Below are positions 1 through 9,385 of a DNA stretch of 64,000 nt, in pieces. This DNA is from Enterococcus mediterraneensis (GTDB lineage: Bacteria > Bacillota > Bacilli > Lactobacillales > Enterococcaceae). Position 1 is the first letter of the stretch; every line of letters starts with the position of its first letter. The stretch spans positions 1,287,501 through 1,351,500 of the forward strand of contig NZ_UWOP01000001.1 in assembly GCF_900604485.1 (NCBI RefSeq), in the 5' to 3' direction. Under the pieces are notes generated by a model that had not been told where the DNA came from, did no database searches, and saw nothing but the letters and a program-made list of their open reading frames with translations. Position numbers and translations under genes: made by a program.

Positions 1-48
1 GTTTGACTACGGATCAAAAGGTTAGGGGTTCGACTCCTCTTGGGCGCG
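1..48 (+). tRNA. tRNA-Arg (ACG), 5' truncated by window edge
   Basis: The 48 bases are identical to the 3' part (245-292) of the complete tRNA-Arg at 219-292. They include the anticodon loop with ACG, the T arm with GGTTCGACTCC and the acceptor 3' strand. The 5' half lies outside the window. Confidence 0.93.
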
Positions 49-78
49 TAGTCTTTTTGATATATAAGGACTAGTTTC

Positions 79-152
79 CGGGAAGTAGCTCAGCTTGGTA
101 GAGCACTTGGTTTGGGACCAAGGGGTCGCAGGTTCGAATCCTGTCTTCCCGA
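79..152 (+). tRNA. tRNA-Pro (TGG)
   Basis: A 74-nt cloverleaf. Acceptor arm CGGGAAG (79-85) pairs with CTTCCCG (145-151), followed by discriminator A152. The anticodon stem CTTGG/CCAAG encloses a TTTGGGA loop, giving anticodon TGG. The T arm contains GGTTCGAATCC. CCA is not encoded. It lies between two tRNA-Arg genes. Confidence 0.95.
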
Positions 153-218
153 TTTTTACTTTATTTCTTTTTTATTTTAGGCTATACTGAGATTAAGAAA
201 ATATTAACTTAATATTAT

Positions 219-292
219 GCGCCCATAGCTCAACTGGATAGAGTGTTTGACTACGGATCAAAAGGTTAGGGGTTCGACTCCTCTTGGGCGCG
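219..292 (+). tRNA. tRNA-Arg (ACG)
   Basis: A complete 74-nt tRNA. Acceptor GCGCCCA (219-225) pairs with TGGGCGC (285-291), with discriminator G292. The anticodon loop CTACGGA gives ACG, which is read as ICG after deamination. It duplicates the partial copy at the window start. A terminator follows at once. Confidence 0.96.
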
Positions 293-296
293 TTGG

Positions 297-324
297 AACG
301 AAATCGTACTGATTTCGTTTTTTT
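297..324 (+). terminator. Rho-independent terminator of the tRNA cluster
   Basis: Stem AACGAAATC / GATTTCGTT with loop GTACT, followed by seven T. It sits five bases after the tRNA-Arg end and before the ctsR promoter. Confidence 0.85.
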
Positions 325-346
325 GTTTATCCAAATACATGATTCT

Positions 347-394
347 TTGATTATTAGGCGAAATTAGGTATAATTAAGGTCAGTATTAGTCAAG
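347..394 (+). promoter_or_regulatory. ctsR promoter with CtsR operator
   Basis: -35 TTGATT (347-352), 16-nt spacer, -10 TATAAT (369-374). Directly downstream, GGTCAGT-ATT-AGTCAAG (378-394) fits the CtsR heptad direct repeat (A/G)GTCAAA-NAN-(A/G)GTCAAA with a few mismatches. The site overlaps the expected transcription start, so autorepression of the ctsR-clpC operon is inferred. SD GGGAGGA (394-400) follows. Confidence 0.78.
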
Positions 395-407
395 GGAGGA
401 ATGAAGG

Positions 408-875
408 ATGAATCATCATAATACTTCCGATTTGATTGAAGCTTATTTGAAAAAAATTCTCGAAGACAGCGAAATGATCGAAATTAGAAGAGCTGAAATG
501 GCCAATCTTTTTAATTGTGTGCCCTCTCAAATCAATTATGTTATTAACACCCGCTTTACTATCCAACGCGGCTATGCAGTCGAAAGCAAGCGCGGCGGCG
601 GCGGATATATTCGTATTGAAAAAGTGAAGATTTCGGATAAACACCATTTCTTAGAGCAAGTGAATCAATTGTTCGATAAGAAAATCAGCGAAAAAGACGC
701 TTTTGAAATTATTCAAAAGCTGTTCGAAGAAGCGATAGTCAGCAGAAATGAAGGCAATCTGCTTTTAGCGGCGGTCTCTAAAAACAGTCTGACTGAATTT
801 GAAGAAGAGGACGCGATTCGGGCAAGCATACTGCATTCAGTATTGAAACGATTAAGTTATAAAGATAGGAAGTGA
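408..875 (+). CDS. ctsR: CtsR, repressor of class III heat-shock (clp) genes
   Basis: This 155-residue protein is a winged-helix repressor that binds tandem heptads upstream of clp genes and is inactivated by heat. The CtsR signature is clear: the N-terminal SDLIEAYLKKIL helix, the FNCVPSQINYVINTRFT recognition region (about residues 35-52) and the RGGGGYIRI wing (about 61-70), which carries the Gly-rich loop known to act as thermosensor. The ATG at 408 has a well-placed SD (GGGAGGA). An ATG at 401 is out of frame. The stop overlaps the ribosome binding site of clpC, six bases before its start, so the two are co-transcribed and probably coupled. mcsA and mcsB, which sit between these genes in Bacillus, are absent. 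A CtsR box in its own promoter points to autoregulation. Confidence 0.96.
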   Translation: MNHHNTSDLIEAYLKKILEDSEMIEIRRAEMANLFNCVPSQINYVINTRFTIQRGYAVESKRGGGGYIRIEKVKISDKHHFLEQVNQLFDKKISEKDAFEIIQKLFEEAIVSRNEGNLLLAAVSKNSLTEFEEEDAIRASILHSVLKRLSYKDRK

Positions 876-881
876 TTTTCC

Positions 882-3368
882 ATGGATGAATTATTTACAG
901 AACGAGCAAAAGCGGTATTAGCTATCGCTCAAGAAGAAGCCAAGAATTTTAAGCATCAGTCAGTCGGTTCGGAACATCTCTTGCTGGCGCTGGTGTTGGA
1001 ACAAGAAGGCATCGCCGGGAAAACATTGCGGGAAATGCATGCCAGTGAAATAGATATCCGTGAAGAGATCGAACATTTAACAGGTTATGGAACAGTTGCT
1101 CGTTATCCAGAAGGTGTCTACCTGCCTTATTCTCCGCGGGCGAAACAGATCTTTGCTTATGCGGGAGATGAAGCGAAGCGTTTAGGTGCTCCTCAGATCG
1201 GCACGGAGCATTTGTTATTAGGATTATTGCGTGATGAAGAGATCCTAGCTTCACGAATCATGGGAAATCTCGGATTGAGTTTGCCTAAGATGCGTCAAAC
1301 GTTGAAAAAGAAACTTGGATTGAATGAAAAAAATCAAAACAATGGCAATCGGCGTCGTCAAATGCAAAATAAAGCAGCGCAGACCCAGGGAACTCCGACA
1401 CTGGATAATCTGGCCCGTGACCTGACGAAGCTTGCTCGCGATAATCGCTTAGATCCTGTAGTTGGTCGTGCCAAAGAAGTCAAACGTCTGATCCAGATCT
1501 TGAGCCGCCGCACGAAGAACAATCCCGTGCTGGTAGGAGAACCAGGTGTAGGTAAAACAGCGATCGCTGAAGGTTTGGCTCAACGAATCATCAACGGGGA
1601 AGTTCCTGAAGACATGCGGGAAAAACGCTTGATGATGCTGGATATGGGAGCATTGGTCGCCGGTACGAAATACCGCGGTGAATTTGAAGACCGTATGAAA
1701 AAAGTCATTGATGAAATCTATCAAGACGGACAGATCATTCTCTTTATCGATGAACTGCATACATTGATCGGAGCAGGAGGCGCTGAAGGTGCCATCGACG
1801 CTTCTAATATCTTGAAGCCGGCATTGGCTCGCGGCGAATTGCAAACGATCGGTGCAACGACATTAGATGAATACCAAAAATATATCGAAAAAGATTCTGC
1901 TTTAGAGCGGCGTTTTGCTCGAGTCCAAGTAGATGAACCGACACCGGAAGAAGCTGAAGAGATCTTGCGGGGCTTGCGTCCGCGCTATGAAAAACATCAT
2001 GGTGTTGAGATCTCCGATGATGCGCTGCATGCGGCGGTCCAATTGTCAGTACGTTATATCAACTCCCGACAATTGCCGGACAAAGCCATCGATCTGATGG
2101 ATGAATCAGCGGCAAAAGTTCGTTTGGACAAAGCCGATGAACCATCAGAGCTGCTTAATCTTAGAGAAGAGATCGCTCGTTTGATGCATGAAAAAGAAAG
2201 TGCGATCCAAAATCAAGATTTCGAAACGGCTTCTCGATTGCGCCAACGGGAAAAACGCTTGAGTCAACGTTTAGCTGAGCTTTCATTTGCCGAAACAAAA
2301 GAAGCTTCCGGCTTTGCAGACCGCGTGACGGCAGAAGATGTCGCCACAGTAGTTTCCCAATGGACGGGTGTGCCGCTGCAGCAAATGGAAAAGAAAGAAA
2401 GCGAACGTCTGTTGGAATTGGAATCGATTCTCCATCAGCGCGTAGTAGGACAAGATGAAGCTGTCAAAGCAGTGGCGCGAGCTATTCGTCGTGCCCGCAG
2501 CGGATTGAAAGATCCGAATCGCCCGATCGGTTCATTTATGTTCTTGGGACCTACTGGTGTCGGGAAGACTGAACTGGCAAAGGCATTGGCAGAAGCGATG
2601 TTTGGCAGCGAAGATTCATTAGTTCGTGTCGATATGTCCGAATTTATGGAGAAATACAGCACTAGCCGTCTGATCGGTTCACCTCCAGGATATGTAGGTT
2701 ACGAAGAAGGCGGACAATTGACTGAAAAGATCCGTTCCAAACCTTACTCAGTGATCTTATTGGACGAGGTGGAAAAAGCCCATCCAGATGTTTTCAATAT
2801 CTTGCTGCAGGTTTTGGATGACGGTCATTTGACTGACTCGAAAGGCCGAAAAGTTGATTTCCGCAATACGATCTTGATCATGACCTCTAATATCGGAGCG
2901 ACTCAGATCCGTGAAGAAAAAAGTGTCGGCTTCAATGTGACGGATTTGACGAAAGATCACAAAGCGATGCAAAAACGGATCTTGGAAGAATTGAAAAAAG
3001 CCTTCCGTCCGGAATTTCTGAATCGGATCGATGAAACAGTGGTCTTCCGCTCATTAGACGAAGCCGAGATCCATAAGATCGTCAAGATCATGAGCAAGCT
3101 GATCATCAAACGTCTGGCAGATCAAGAGATTCACTTGAAGATCACGCCAAGCGCTATCGATGTGATCGGCAAAGCCGGTTTTGATCCGGAATATGGTGCA
3201 CGGCCTATCCGTCGCGCGTTGCAAAAAGAAGTTGAAGATCGACTCAGTGAAGCATTGCTTTCAGGGATGATCCACTTAGGCGATCATGTAACGATCGGTG
3301 CGAAAAAAGGCAAGATCACATTGTCTGTCAAAGAACCGAAAGCACCGAAAAAATTACAAAAAGTCTGA
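882..3368 (+). CDS. clpC: ClpC, AAA+ unfoldase of the ClpCP protease
   Basis: This cytosolic Hsp100 ATPase unfolds substrates and feeds them to ClpP. The 828 residues match usual ClpC length. Domains in order: two Clp-N repeats (about 1-145), AAA-1 with Walker A GEPGVGKT (219-226), a middle region with a UVR motif (about 423-458, [17 protein letters not shown]), AAA-2 with Walker A GPTGVGKT (556-563), and a C-terminal D2-small domain. The start ATG follows SD AGGAAGTGA, which spans the ctsR stop. It is second in the CtsR-regulated operon. McsB is not encoded beside it, so adaptor or arginine-phosphate signalling would have to come from elsewhere. The gene ends just before a strong terminator. 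Confidence 0.98.
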   Translation: MDELFTERAKAVLAIAQEEAKNFKHQSVGSEHLLLALVLEQEGIAGKTLREMHASEIDIREEIEHLTGYGTVARYPEGVYLPYSPRAKQIFAYAGDEAKRLGAPQIGTEHLLLGLLRDEEILASRIMGNLGLSLPKMRQTLKKKLGLNEKNQNNGNRRRQMQNKAAQTQGTPTLDNLARDLTKLARDNRLDPVVGRAKEVKRLIQILSRRTKNNPVLVGEPGVGKTAIAEGLAQRIINGEVPEDMREKRLMMLDMGALVAGTKYRGEFEDRMKKVIDEIYQDGQIILFIDELHTLIGAGGAEGAIDASNILKPALARGELQTIGATTLDEYQKYIEKDSALERRFARVQVDEPTPEEAEEILRGLRPRYEKHHGVEISDDALHAAVQLSVRYINSRQLPDKAIDLMDESAAKVRLDKADEPSELLNLREEIARLMHEKESAIQNQDFETASRLRQREKRLSQRLAELSFAETKEASGFADRVTAEDVATVVSQWTGVPLQQMEKKESERLLELESILHQRVVGQDEAVKAVARAIRRARSGLKDPNRPIGSFMFLGPTGVGKTELAKALAEAMFGSEDSLVRVDMSEFMEKYSTSRLIGSPPGYVGYEEGGQLTEKIRSKPYSVILLDEVEKAHPDVFNILLQVLDDGHLTDSKGRKVDFRNTILIMTSNIGATQIREEKSVGFNVTDLTKDHKAMQKRILEELKKAFRPEFLNRIDETVVFRSLDEAEIHKIVKIMSKLIIKRLADQEIHLKITPSAIDVIGKAGFDPEYGARPIRRALQKEVEDRLSEALLSGMIHLGDHVTIGAKKGKITLSVKEPKAPKKLQKV

Positions 3369-3382
3369 TCAGCAAAACAGAA

Positions 3383-3420
3383 GATACTCATCACTCCGGT
3401 GGTGGGTATCTTTTTCTTTT
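3383..3420 (+). terminator. Terminator of ctsR-clpC
   Basis: A 12-bp stem, GATACTCATCAC with GTGGTGGGTATC including two G-T pairs, loop TCCG, then TTTTTCTTTTTTT. Confidence 0.9.
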
Positions 3421-3449
3421 TTTCCTATAAGATAACGTCCGTTTGCTAC

Positions 3450-3478
3450 TTGGAAAGTGGAAATTCCTGTGATACTAT
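3450..3478 (+). promoter_or_regulatory. Putative promoter of the U32 gene pair
   Basis: -35 TTGGAA (3450-3455), 17-nt spacer, -10 TACTAT (3473-3478), just upstream of SD AAGGAGG. Supported by motif match only. Confidence 0.5.
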
Positions 3479-3503
3479 TATTGAGTTATAAAGGAGGTAC
3501 ATT

Positions 3504-4427
3504 ATGAGTGAATTGATCGCAACAGTGGAATCGCTGGCACAGGCGCAAGCGTTACTGGCTGTTGGTGTAGATACAATCGTTTTCGGGGAAGAAGAGTTTG
3601 GTTTGCGCTTGCCGGCTTCTTTCAGCCGTCAAGAACAAAAAGAACTAGTAGATTTGGCTCACGCCGCAGGAAAAAAAGCATCCATCGCAGTAAATGGTAT
3701 TATGCATCCTGAAAAAATGAAACTGATCCCTGATTATCTGGCTTTCTTGAAATCCATCAATGTGGATCAAATCGTGATCGGCGATCCTGGGATCGTGTTT
3801 GTGATGAAAAAAAATCCGGAATTGCAGATCCCTTTCATCTATGATGGGGAAACATTGGTGACCAGTGCCCGTCAAATCAATTTCTGGGCTAAAAGAAATG
3901 CTGTGGGCGCTGTTTTAGCACGGGAAGTACCTTTCGGCGAGATGGAGATCATGGCAAAAGAATTAACGATCCCGGTGGAAGTCTTAGTGTACGGTGCTAC
4001 CTGCATCCATCATTCAAAACGGCCATTATTGCAAAATTACTATAATTATACCCAGCAGGAAGAAGAAACCAACCGTCAGCGGGGACTCTTTTTATCAGAG
4101 CCGAAAAAAGACGAGACCCATTATTCCATCTATGAAGACAGTCATGGTACGCATATTTTTGCGGATAACGATGTGGACTTGATGCTGGAATTGGATCAAT
4201 TAGCGGCTAATCGTTTCCAAACATGGAAATTAGACGGGATCTTCTGTCCGGGAGAGGCCTTTGTAGAGATTGCCAAAGCCTTTCAACAGGCGCGCACACT
4301 ACTGGAAGCCGGCGAGTGGACAGAAGAAGCCGCGGAGAACTTGAATCAGCAAGTGATCGCCAATCATCCGCAACAACGAGGATTAGACACAGGATTTTAT
4401 TATGTCGATCCCGATGAGATTAAATAA
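3504..4427 (+). CDS. trhP1: U32 family protein, TrhP1/YrrN-type (tRNA U34 hydroxylation)
   Basis: This 307-residue peptidase-U32-like protein resembles Bacillus YrrN (TrhP1). With YrrO it acts in prephenate-dependent hydroxylation of wobble uridine (ho5U34). Despite the family name, proteolysis is not its established role in this subgroup. The N-terminal half forms a TIM-barrel-like region (LLAVGVDTIVFGEEEFGLR), and a conserved VLVYGATCIHHSKRP segment (about residues 163-177) corresponds to the U32 signature but lacks the full E-x-FIHGAMC form found in its partner. ATG has SD AAGGAGG six bases upstream. The next gene starts 13 bases after its stop, giving the usual two-gene layout. The methyltransferase gene trmR, found beside it in Bacillus, is absent. 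Confidence 0.8.
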   Translation: MSELIATVESLAQAQALLAVGVDTIVFGEEEFGLRLPASFSRQEQKELVDLAHAAGKKASIAVNGIMHPEKMKLIPDYLAFLKSINVDQIVIGDPGIVFVMKKNPELQIPFIYDGETLVTSARQINFWAKRNAVGAVLAREVPFGEMEIMAKELTIPVEVLVYGATCIHHSKRPLLQNYYNYTQQEEETNRQRGLFLSEPKKDETHYSIYEDSHGTHIFADNDVDLMLELDQLAANRFQTWKLDGIFCPGEAFVEIAKAFQQARTLLEAGEWTEEAAENLNQQVIANHPQQRGLDTGFYYVDPDEIK

Positions 4428-4440
4428 GAAGGTGTAGAAT

Positions 4441-5682
4441 GTGAGCAAGCAACAATTAAAACGTCCAGAAGTATTGGCACCAGCCGGGACGTTGGAAAAA
4501 CTCAAAACAGCGATCCATTATGGCGCTGATGCAGTTTATATCGGCGGGAACGCTTATGGTCTTAGAAGCCGAGCCGGCAATTTCAGCTACGAGGAAATGG
4601 CAGAAGGTGTCGCCTATGCGAAAGCTCATAACGCGAAAGTTTATGTAGCGGCTAATATGGTGACTCATGAAGGCAATCAAGCCGGTGCCGGCGAATTTTT
4701 CCGAGAATTGCGGGATGTAGGGATCTCAGCAGTTATCGTTTCCGATCCGGCATTGATCGAGATCTGCGCCACCGAAGCGCCGGGACTGCCGATCCATTTA
4801 TCGACACAAGCTTCCGCGACAAATTTCGAGACATTGGAATTTTGGAAGGAAGAAGGATTGGAACGTGTCGTGTTGGCACGGGAAGTTTCGATGGCAGAGG
4901 TAGCGGAGATCCGCAAAAATACCGATATCGAGATCGAAGCCTTTATCCATGGCGCGATGTGTATCTCGTATTCCGGTCGTTGTACGCTGTCTAATCATAT
5001 GTCCATGAGAGATGCCAACCGCGGCGGCTGTTCTCAATCATGCCGTTGGAAATATGATCTGTTCGACATGCCTTTTGGAACAGAGCAGCATCAAAGCTTG
5101 ACCGACAAAGGCGCAGTGAATGAAGAATTTTCTATGAGTGCAGTGGATATGACTATGATTGAACATATCCCTGATTTGATTCAAAACGGCGTAGACAGCT
5201 TGAAGATCGAAGGACGAATGAAATCCATCCATTACGTTTCAACCGTTTCTAATGTTTACAAAGCAGCGATCGACAGCTATATGGAAGATCCGGAAAACTA
5301 TGTCTGCAAACAAGAATGGATCGACGAATTATGGAAAGTCGCACAGCGGGAATTGGCCACAGGATTTTACTATCAAACACCGACAGAAAATGAACAATTA
5401 TTCGGCGCACGCCGTAAGATCCCTCAATATAAATTCGTCGGTGAAGTCATGGCCTATGATCCTGAAACTCAGATCGCTACGATCCGTCAGCGGAATCTGT
5501 TTTCAGTAGGTGATGAGATCGAATTTTACGGTCCTGGATTCCAACATTTTGAACAACAAGTAACAGTTATGCATAATGAAGAGGGCGAAATGATCGATCG
5601 GGCACCAAATCCGATGATGATCGTTACGATGCCAGTGGCACAGCCAGTCAATCCAGGAGATATGATCCGTAAAAGAAAATAA
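4441..5682 (+). CDS. trhP2: U32 family protein, TrhP2/YrrO-type (tRNA U34 hydroxylation)
   Basis: This 413-residue protein carries the full U32 signature EAFIHGAMCISYSGRC (about residues 162-177) followed by LSNHMSMRDANRGGCSQSCRW. Conserved cysteines in the signature and the RGGCSQSCRW segment fit an Fe-S cluster or metal site, as reported for TrhP enzymes. The C-terminal part (about 325-413) looks like the OB/barrel extension of the longer U32 paralogue. The start is GTG at 4441, preceded by SD AAGAAGGTG. Its position just after trhP1 suggests that the two proteins act together in wobble uridine 5-hydroxylation. Assignment is by family resemblance and gene pairing. The alternative label, collagenase-like protease, is historical. 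Confidence 0.82.
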   Translation: MSKQQLKRPEVLAPAGTLEKLKTAIHYGADAVYIGGNAYGLRSRAGNFSYEEMAEGVAYAKAHNAKVYVAANMVTHEGNQAGAGEFFRELRDVGISAVIVSDPALIEICATEAPGLPIHLSTQASATNFETLEFWKEEGLERVVLAREVSMAEVAEIRKNTDIEIEAFIHGAMCISYSGRCTLSNHMSMRDANRGGCSQSCRWKYDLFDMPFGTEQHQSLTDKGAVNEEFSMSAVDMTMIEHIPDLIQNGVDSLKIEGRMKSIHYVSTVSNVYKAAIDSYMEDPENYVCKQEWIDELWKVAQRELATGFYYQTPTENEQLFGARRKIPQYKFVGEVMAYDPETQIATIRQRNLFSVGDEIEFYGPGFQHFEQQVTVMHNEEGEMIDRAPNPMMIVTMPVAQPVNPGDMIRKRK

Positions 5683-5715
5683 TTCAACATGTAAGAAACA
5701 AATTTGAAAAAAGAG

Positions 5716-5800
5716 ATATCCGGACGTTAGAGGCTGCGATCCAACAGGTCCTTGTTACAAATGTAACAGGCGCAGCAGGACTATCGTTCGGATATTTTAC
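5716..5800 (+). repeat. Long compound hairpin, ATCCGRACRTT family copy 1 / terminator
   Basis: Outer arms ATATCCGGACG (5716-5726) and CGTTCGGATAT (5785-5795, one G-T pair) are followed by TTTTA. Inside are CTGCG/CGCAG (5734-5738/5771-5775) and a perfect GTTACA-AA-TGTAAC hairpin (5754-5767). The outer arm resembles hairpins at 7231-7290 and 15040-15109. It probably terminates trhP2. Confidence 0.65.
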
Positions 5801-5853
5801 TAGTTTTGATGGACTTATAGCGCAGAGAAAAACGAAAGTAAGGAGAAACGCAC

Positions 5854-7197
5854 ATGAAACAATATGATTATATCGTAATCGGCGGCGGCAGCGGCGGGAT
5901 CGCATCTGCTAATCGTGCAGGAATGTATGGACAAAAAGTATTGCTGATCGAAGGCAACCAGCTGGGCGGGACTTGTGTCAATGTCGGTTGTGTACCGAAA
6001 AAAGTAATGTGGCAAGCCAGCGAAATGCTGGAAATGATTCGGCGGGATGCGCCAAGCTACGGGATCGATGCGGAGATCAAAGAATTTGATTTTGCTGAAT
6101 TGGTGGCACGGCGGGAAAAATATATCCATTTCTTGCATACAGCCTATCAACGAGGCTTGGACAGCAACCATGTTGAAGTGATCCGCGGATATACTCAGTT
6201 TATTGATAAAGAAACAGTAGCAGTCGGCGAAGAACATTTTACAGCGCCGAATATTTTGATCGCAACTGGGGGACGTCCTGGTAAATTGCAGATCCCCGGC
6301 GGCGAATACGCGAAAGATTCCAATGACTTTTTCCGTTTGACAGAAAAACCAAAACGCATGGTGGTTCTAGGTGCCGGTTATATCGCTGTTGAATTTTCCG
6401 GATTAGCGCAGCAGATGGGGATCGAAGTCGCATGGGCGTATCGCAATGAACGACCTTTACGGGCTTTTGACGAGATGCTGGGACGCAATCTGGTGGAGAT
6501 GTATAAAGAAGCGGGGATCGAAGTTTATCCGCAATATGTAGCTGAGCGAATTGAAAAAAATGGCGAAGATTACATGGTCTTTTTTGAAAATGGTTCAACG
6601 CTTTCTGCTGATTTTGTCCTTTTTGCCGGCGGTCGTATACCGAATACAGACGGATTTGGCTTGGAAAATACCGGAGTAGAACTGGATGAGCGGGGCTTTA
6701 TCAAAGTCGATCGTTATCAAAACACCACTGCTCAAGGGATCTATGCGGTAGGAGATGTGATCGGCAAGCTGGATTTGACCCCAGTAGCGATCGCAGCCGG
6801 GCGCCGTTTGTCCGAGCGTTTGTTCAACGGTAAAGATTTATATTTGGATTATGAAATGGTACCGACTGTCCTCTTTTCTCATCCGCCGATCGCGACCATT
6901 GGATTGTCGGAAGAAAAAGCACGGGCACTTTATCCGGAAGAAGAATTGAAGATCTATCGTTCCCGCTTTACACCAATGTATTTTGCATTGAATGAGTATC
7001 GTCAAAAATGTGAGATGAAGCTGGTCTGCTTAGGCAAAGAAGAAAAGATTATCGGTCTGCACGGCATCGGTGTCGGTGTCGATGAGATGCTGCAAGGCTT
7101 TGCTGTAGCCATCAAGATGGGCGCCACCAAAGCAGATTTTGACAACACGGTTGCGATCCATCCGACTGGCGCGGAAGAATTCGTGACGATGCGCTGA
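5854..7197 (+). CDS. gor: Glutathione-disulfide reductase
   Basis: This FAD-dependent pyridine nucleotide-disulfide oxidoreductase reduces glutathione disulfide with NADPH in the cytosol. The 447 residues match the family. It has an N-terminal FAD motif IGGGSGG (about 9-15), the redox-active disulfide in [11 protein letters not shown] (C41 and C46), an NAD(P)-binding motif [11 protein letters not shown] (about 169-179), a second FAD contact in YAVGDV, and a C-terminal dimerisation domain with the catalytic HPTGAEE motif. The ATG has SD AAGGAG (5840-5845). It is monocistronic between two long hairpins. Trypanothione reductase and mercuric reductase are alternatives; gap spacing and the HPT motif favour Gor. 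Confidence 0.9.
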   Translation: MKQYDYIVIGGGSGGIASANRAGMYGQKVLLIEGNQLGGTCVNVGCVPKKVMWQASEMLEMIRRDAPSYGIDAEIKEFDFAELVARREKYIHFLHTAYQRGLDSNHVEVIRGYTQFIDKETVAVGEEHFTAPNILIATGGRPGKLQIPGGEYAKDSNDFFRLTEKPKRMVVLGAGYIAVEFSGLAQQMGIEVAWAYRNERPLRAFDEMLGRNLVEMYKEAGIEVYPQYVAERIEKNGEDYMVFFENGSTLSADFVLFAGGRIPNTDGFGLENTGVELDERGFIKVDRYQNTTAQGIYAVGDVIGKLDLTPVAIAAGRRLSERLFNGKDLYLDYEMVPTVLFSHPPIATIGLSEEKARALYPEEELKIYRSRFTPMYFALNEYRQKCEMKLVCLGKEEKIIGLHGIGVGVDEMLQGFAVAIKMGATKADFDNTVAIHPTGAEEFVTMR

Positions 7198-7230
7198 GCA
7201 ACAGGCATCCAAGATAAAAGAATAGTATAA

Positions 7231-7290
7231 AAAGACATCCGAACATTGGAAAGACTGCTTTGGCAGCTTCACTGATGTTCGGATGTCTTT
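7231..7290. terminator. Bidirectional terminator, ATCCGAACAT family copy 2
   Basis: Perfect 16-bp inverted repeat AAAGACATCCGAACAT (7231-7246) and ATGTTCGGATGTCTTT (7275-7290), with A-rich and T-rich flanks, between convergent gor and dmkB. A small inner hairpin CTGC-TTTG-GCAG is also visible. Confidence 0.9.
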
Positions 7291-7299
7291 TGCTGTTTA

Positions 7300-8286
7300 T
7301 TAATTGGTGCGGGCAAGGATCTCACGGGTGAGTTTTTCTAATAGTTGTTTAGTTTGCTGCGGTGTTTCCGGTAATTTTTGGATCGCCCGCAAGGCTTTGT
7401 TCGTATATTTTTCGGCTAATTCCTGCGCTTTTTGGACACCTTGGAACTGTTGAACGTATTGATAGACCGCTTGGGTATCAGCGTCTGTCATAGCGTCTTT
7501 TTTGGTCAGCAGCGGTTCCAATTGTTGCCGTCCATCTTGTAAAGCATAAAGCAGCGGCAGTGAGTAGACACCTTGCCGAACATCTTCTAAGACAGGCTTG
7601 CCGATATGGCTTTCTTCTTGGCTGTAATCCAAGATATCATCGATGATTTGAAAAGCGATCCCGATATTCAAGCCGATCTCAGCGGCGTTTTTGGCGAACT
7701 TTTCTGTCGTGCCGCTTTCCAAAGCACCTACGGAACAGCTCAAAGCGAATAATTCAGCGGTTTTACCGGAGATGTTTTCAATGTATTGGTCAATGGACAT
7801 GTCCATTGCATAGCGGTCATCCATTTGTCCCAATTCACCAGATAAGATTTTGTCCATGCTGCGGGAATTGATCTGCAGACTTCGTAATGAACTGGCGTAA
7901 TCTGCCATCAGTTTGAAACAGCAGACGAACAGATAATCGCCGGCATATACCGCTACATCATTGCCGAATTCAGCGGCGATCGTTGGCAGATTGCGGCGGA
8001 TATCAGCCTGATCGACGATATCATCGTGGATCAAAGTCGCGTTGTGGAGCATCTCGATAGACGCGGATAATGCGATCGCTTTTTGCCGGTCTTGTTCTGG
8101 CCCGAATTGCGAAAAAAGCAGCTGATAAGCCGGACGCAGTAATTTTCCGCCTGAGTGGATCATTTCTAAGACGGCTTTTTCAACGGATTTGTTTTTGATC
8201 TTGACCGTTTTCTCCATTAGAGCCAGCGTATCGATCAGTTCTTTTTTTACTGTTGGATAATCATTCCAAATTGGATGAAGTTTCAT
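7300..8286 (-). CDS. dmkB: Polyprenyl diphosphate synthase of the EET locus (DmkB)
   Basis: This 328-residue trans-isoprenyl diphosphate synthase should make the polyprenyl tail for the demethylmenaquinone used in extracellular electron transfer. Family motifs are present: GGKLLRP near residue 50, the first Asp-rich motif HDDIVDQAD (about 89-97), a GKTAELF motif (about 172-178) and the second Asp-rich motif IIDDILDY (about 212-219). It is closest to component II of heptaprenyl synthase. ATG follows SD AAAAGGAG. It is last in a minus-strand operon after eetA and eetB, and pairs functionally with dmkA on the other arm. Nothing here fixes the chain length. It ends at the hairpin shared with gor. 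Confidence 0.85.
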   Translation of the reverse strand: MKLHPIWNDYPTVKKELIDTLALMEKTVKIKNKSVEKAVLEMIHSGGKLLRPAYQLLFSQFGPEQDRQKAIALSASIEMLHNATLIHDDIVDQADIRRNLPTIAAEFGNDVAVYAGDYLFVCCFKLMADYASSLRSLQINSRSMDKILSGELGQMDDRYAMDMSIDQYIENISGKTAELFALSCSVGALESGTTEKFAKNAAEIGLNIGIAFQIIDDILDYSQEESHIGKPVLEDVRQGVYSLPLLYALQDGRQQLEPLLTKKDAMTDADTQAVYQYVQQFQGVQKAQELAEKYTNKALRAIQKLPETPQQTKQLLEKLTREILARTN

Positions 8287-8307
8287 GGGTAACTCCTTTT
8301 CAAATAA

Positions 8308-8856
8308 CTACTGCCAATGTTGCTTGGTTTTTCTTTCATAATCAGCTTGAAATTTATTCAGCGTTTGGACGCGATGCAACAAGAAATTAGCGGCGATCCC
8401 GATAGCGATCCCTGATAAGATCCCTAAAAAAGACAAGACCGGCAGATAAAGCATCACGCTCCAAGACTGAGCGATCCAAGAGGCGGTGACCAGTTGTCCG
8501 ACATTATGCATAAAACCGCCGGTAGCACTGATACCTACGATACTCACTCGTTTAGGTCCCAATAGTTTCACCAGCAGCATCCCGAAATAGCTGAGCATCG
8601 CACCGCTCATGCTGTATAAAAACGTCGAGATCGTTCCGCCTAACAGAGTGGTCAAAATCAGCCGCAGCCAGATCAGCAAAAAGCTGTCTTTTTTCGGCAG
8701 CGTGAATAATGCGATGATGGTGATCAGATTGGCCAACCCTAGTTTAGCGCCGGGAGCAAAAGCAAACGGGTAAGGGATCATGTTTTCTACTAAACCGATC
8801 ACCACGCCTTGAGCGACTAATAACGAGATGAAGATAAGTTTTTGCAAACGACTCAT
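8308..8856 (-). CDS. eetB: EetB, Gx transporter family membrane protein
   Basis: This 182-residue integral membrane protein has about five or six hydrophobic helices and small Gly-rich turns (FAFAPGAKLGLAN, about residues 32-44), typical of the Gx/ECF-S-like family. Listeria EetB is required for EET, but its precise function is not settled. Start ATG at 8856 has no strong SD and lies 15 bases after the eetA stop, so its translation may depend on eetA. The last residues are basic and cytosolic. The gene precedes dmkB by 21 bases. Membership rests on sequence character plus the conserved neighbourhood. Confidence 0.8.
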   Translation of the reverse strand: MSRLQKLIFISLLVAQGVVIGLVENMIPYPFAFAPGAKLGLANLITIIALFTLPKKDSFLLIWLRLILTTLLGGTISTFLYSMSGAMLSYFGMLLVKLLGPKRVSIVGISATGGFMHNVGQLVTASWIAQSWSVMLYLPVLSFLGILSGIAIGIAANFLLHRVQTLNKFQADYERKTKQHWQ

Positions 8857-8871
8857 AACAATGACGAAAGA

Positions 8872-9288
8872 TCAATAGATCAGATCGTCAGCTCCACCTC
8901 CATCCGCAGCTTTGATCTCAATGACTAATTTATGAGGCAGGCAGACGATCGTTTCGCCATTTTCCGAGGCCCAGCCTCGTCGTACACAAATTTGATCGCC
9001 GCAATCGGCTTCGGTGATCCGAATTCGACCGTTATCGACTTCGATCACATTATAATCACCGTCTTCGTTTTCATAACGATACGTGTATTTTTCTCCCTCG
9101 TCTAAAGAAAAAGTTTTCTTTTCGACGCCATCGATCCTTAAAACAGCTTCTTTGGCCGCAACGGTCTGACTGCTGTTTTGATTGCTGAAAATCAGCACGG
9201 GAATAAAAGAAGCTGCGATCAACAATAAGATGATGATCACGTCCCAAGGCTTCAAACGGCTAGCTTTTATGAACGCTTTGATTTTCAC
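8872..9288 (-). CDS. eetA: EetA, NusG domain II-like membrane-anchored protein
   Basis: A 138-residue protein with one N-terminal transmembrane helix (about residues 16-34, VIIILLLIAASFIPVLIF) and an extracytoplasmic NusG-domain-II-like beta domain. The domain contains two cysteines in ITEADCGDQICVRRGW (about residues 95 and 100) and a third in ETIVCLPHKL. This C-x4-C plus CLPHK pattern is characteristic of the EetA/NusG-II family. In Listeria and Enterococcus, EetA is needed for electron transfer from the quinone pool towards the exterior. The start is GTG at 9288, with SD AAGGAGCG placed correctly. It is the first gene of the eetA-eetB-dmkB unit, which seems to have its own promoter. Confidence 0.85.
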   Translation of the reverse strand: MKIKAFIKASRLKPWDVIIILLLIAASFIPVLIFSNQNSSQTVAAKEAVLRIDGVEKKTFSLDEGEKYTYRYENEDGDYNVIEVDNGRIRITEADCGDQICVRRGWASENGETIVCLPHKLVIEIKAADGGGADDLIY

Positions 9289-9320
9289 AAGGGCGCTCCT
9301 TTCTACTTAATGACCTCCTT

Positions 9321-9329
9321 ATTTTAGCA
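9321..9329 (-). promoter_or_regulatory. Putative extended -10 promoter of eetA-eetB-dmkB
   Basis: On the minus strand TGCTAAAAT forms an extended -10 (TGn-TAAAAT), about 30 bases upstream of the eetA GTG. No good -35 is visible. Together with the terminator just upstream, it suggests that eetA is transcribed independently of ndh. Confidence 0.45.
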
Positions 9330-9335
9330 TAGGTC

Positions 9336-9367
9336 AAAAGAAAGTCCTAGGTTCTGCAACCTAGGAC
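9336..9367 (-). terminator. Terminator of the EET NADH dehydrogenase gene
   Basis: Perfect 10-bp arms GTCCTAGGTT (9344-9353) and AACCTAGGAC (9358-9367), loop CTGC. On the minus strand they are followed by TTTCTTTT. The site lies between ndh and eetA. Confidence 0.75.
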
Positions 9368-9385
9368 AAGTAAAAGTAGTCAGAT

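Noticed and set aside
3504-5682. A collagenase-like secreted protease pair
   Set aside because: No signal peptides, and the pair matches the tRNA-hydroxylation U32 subgroup by order and motifs.
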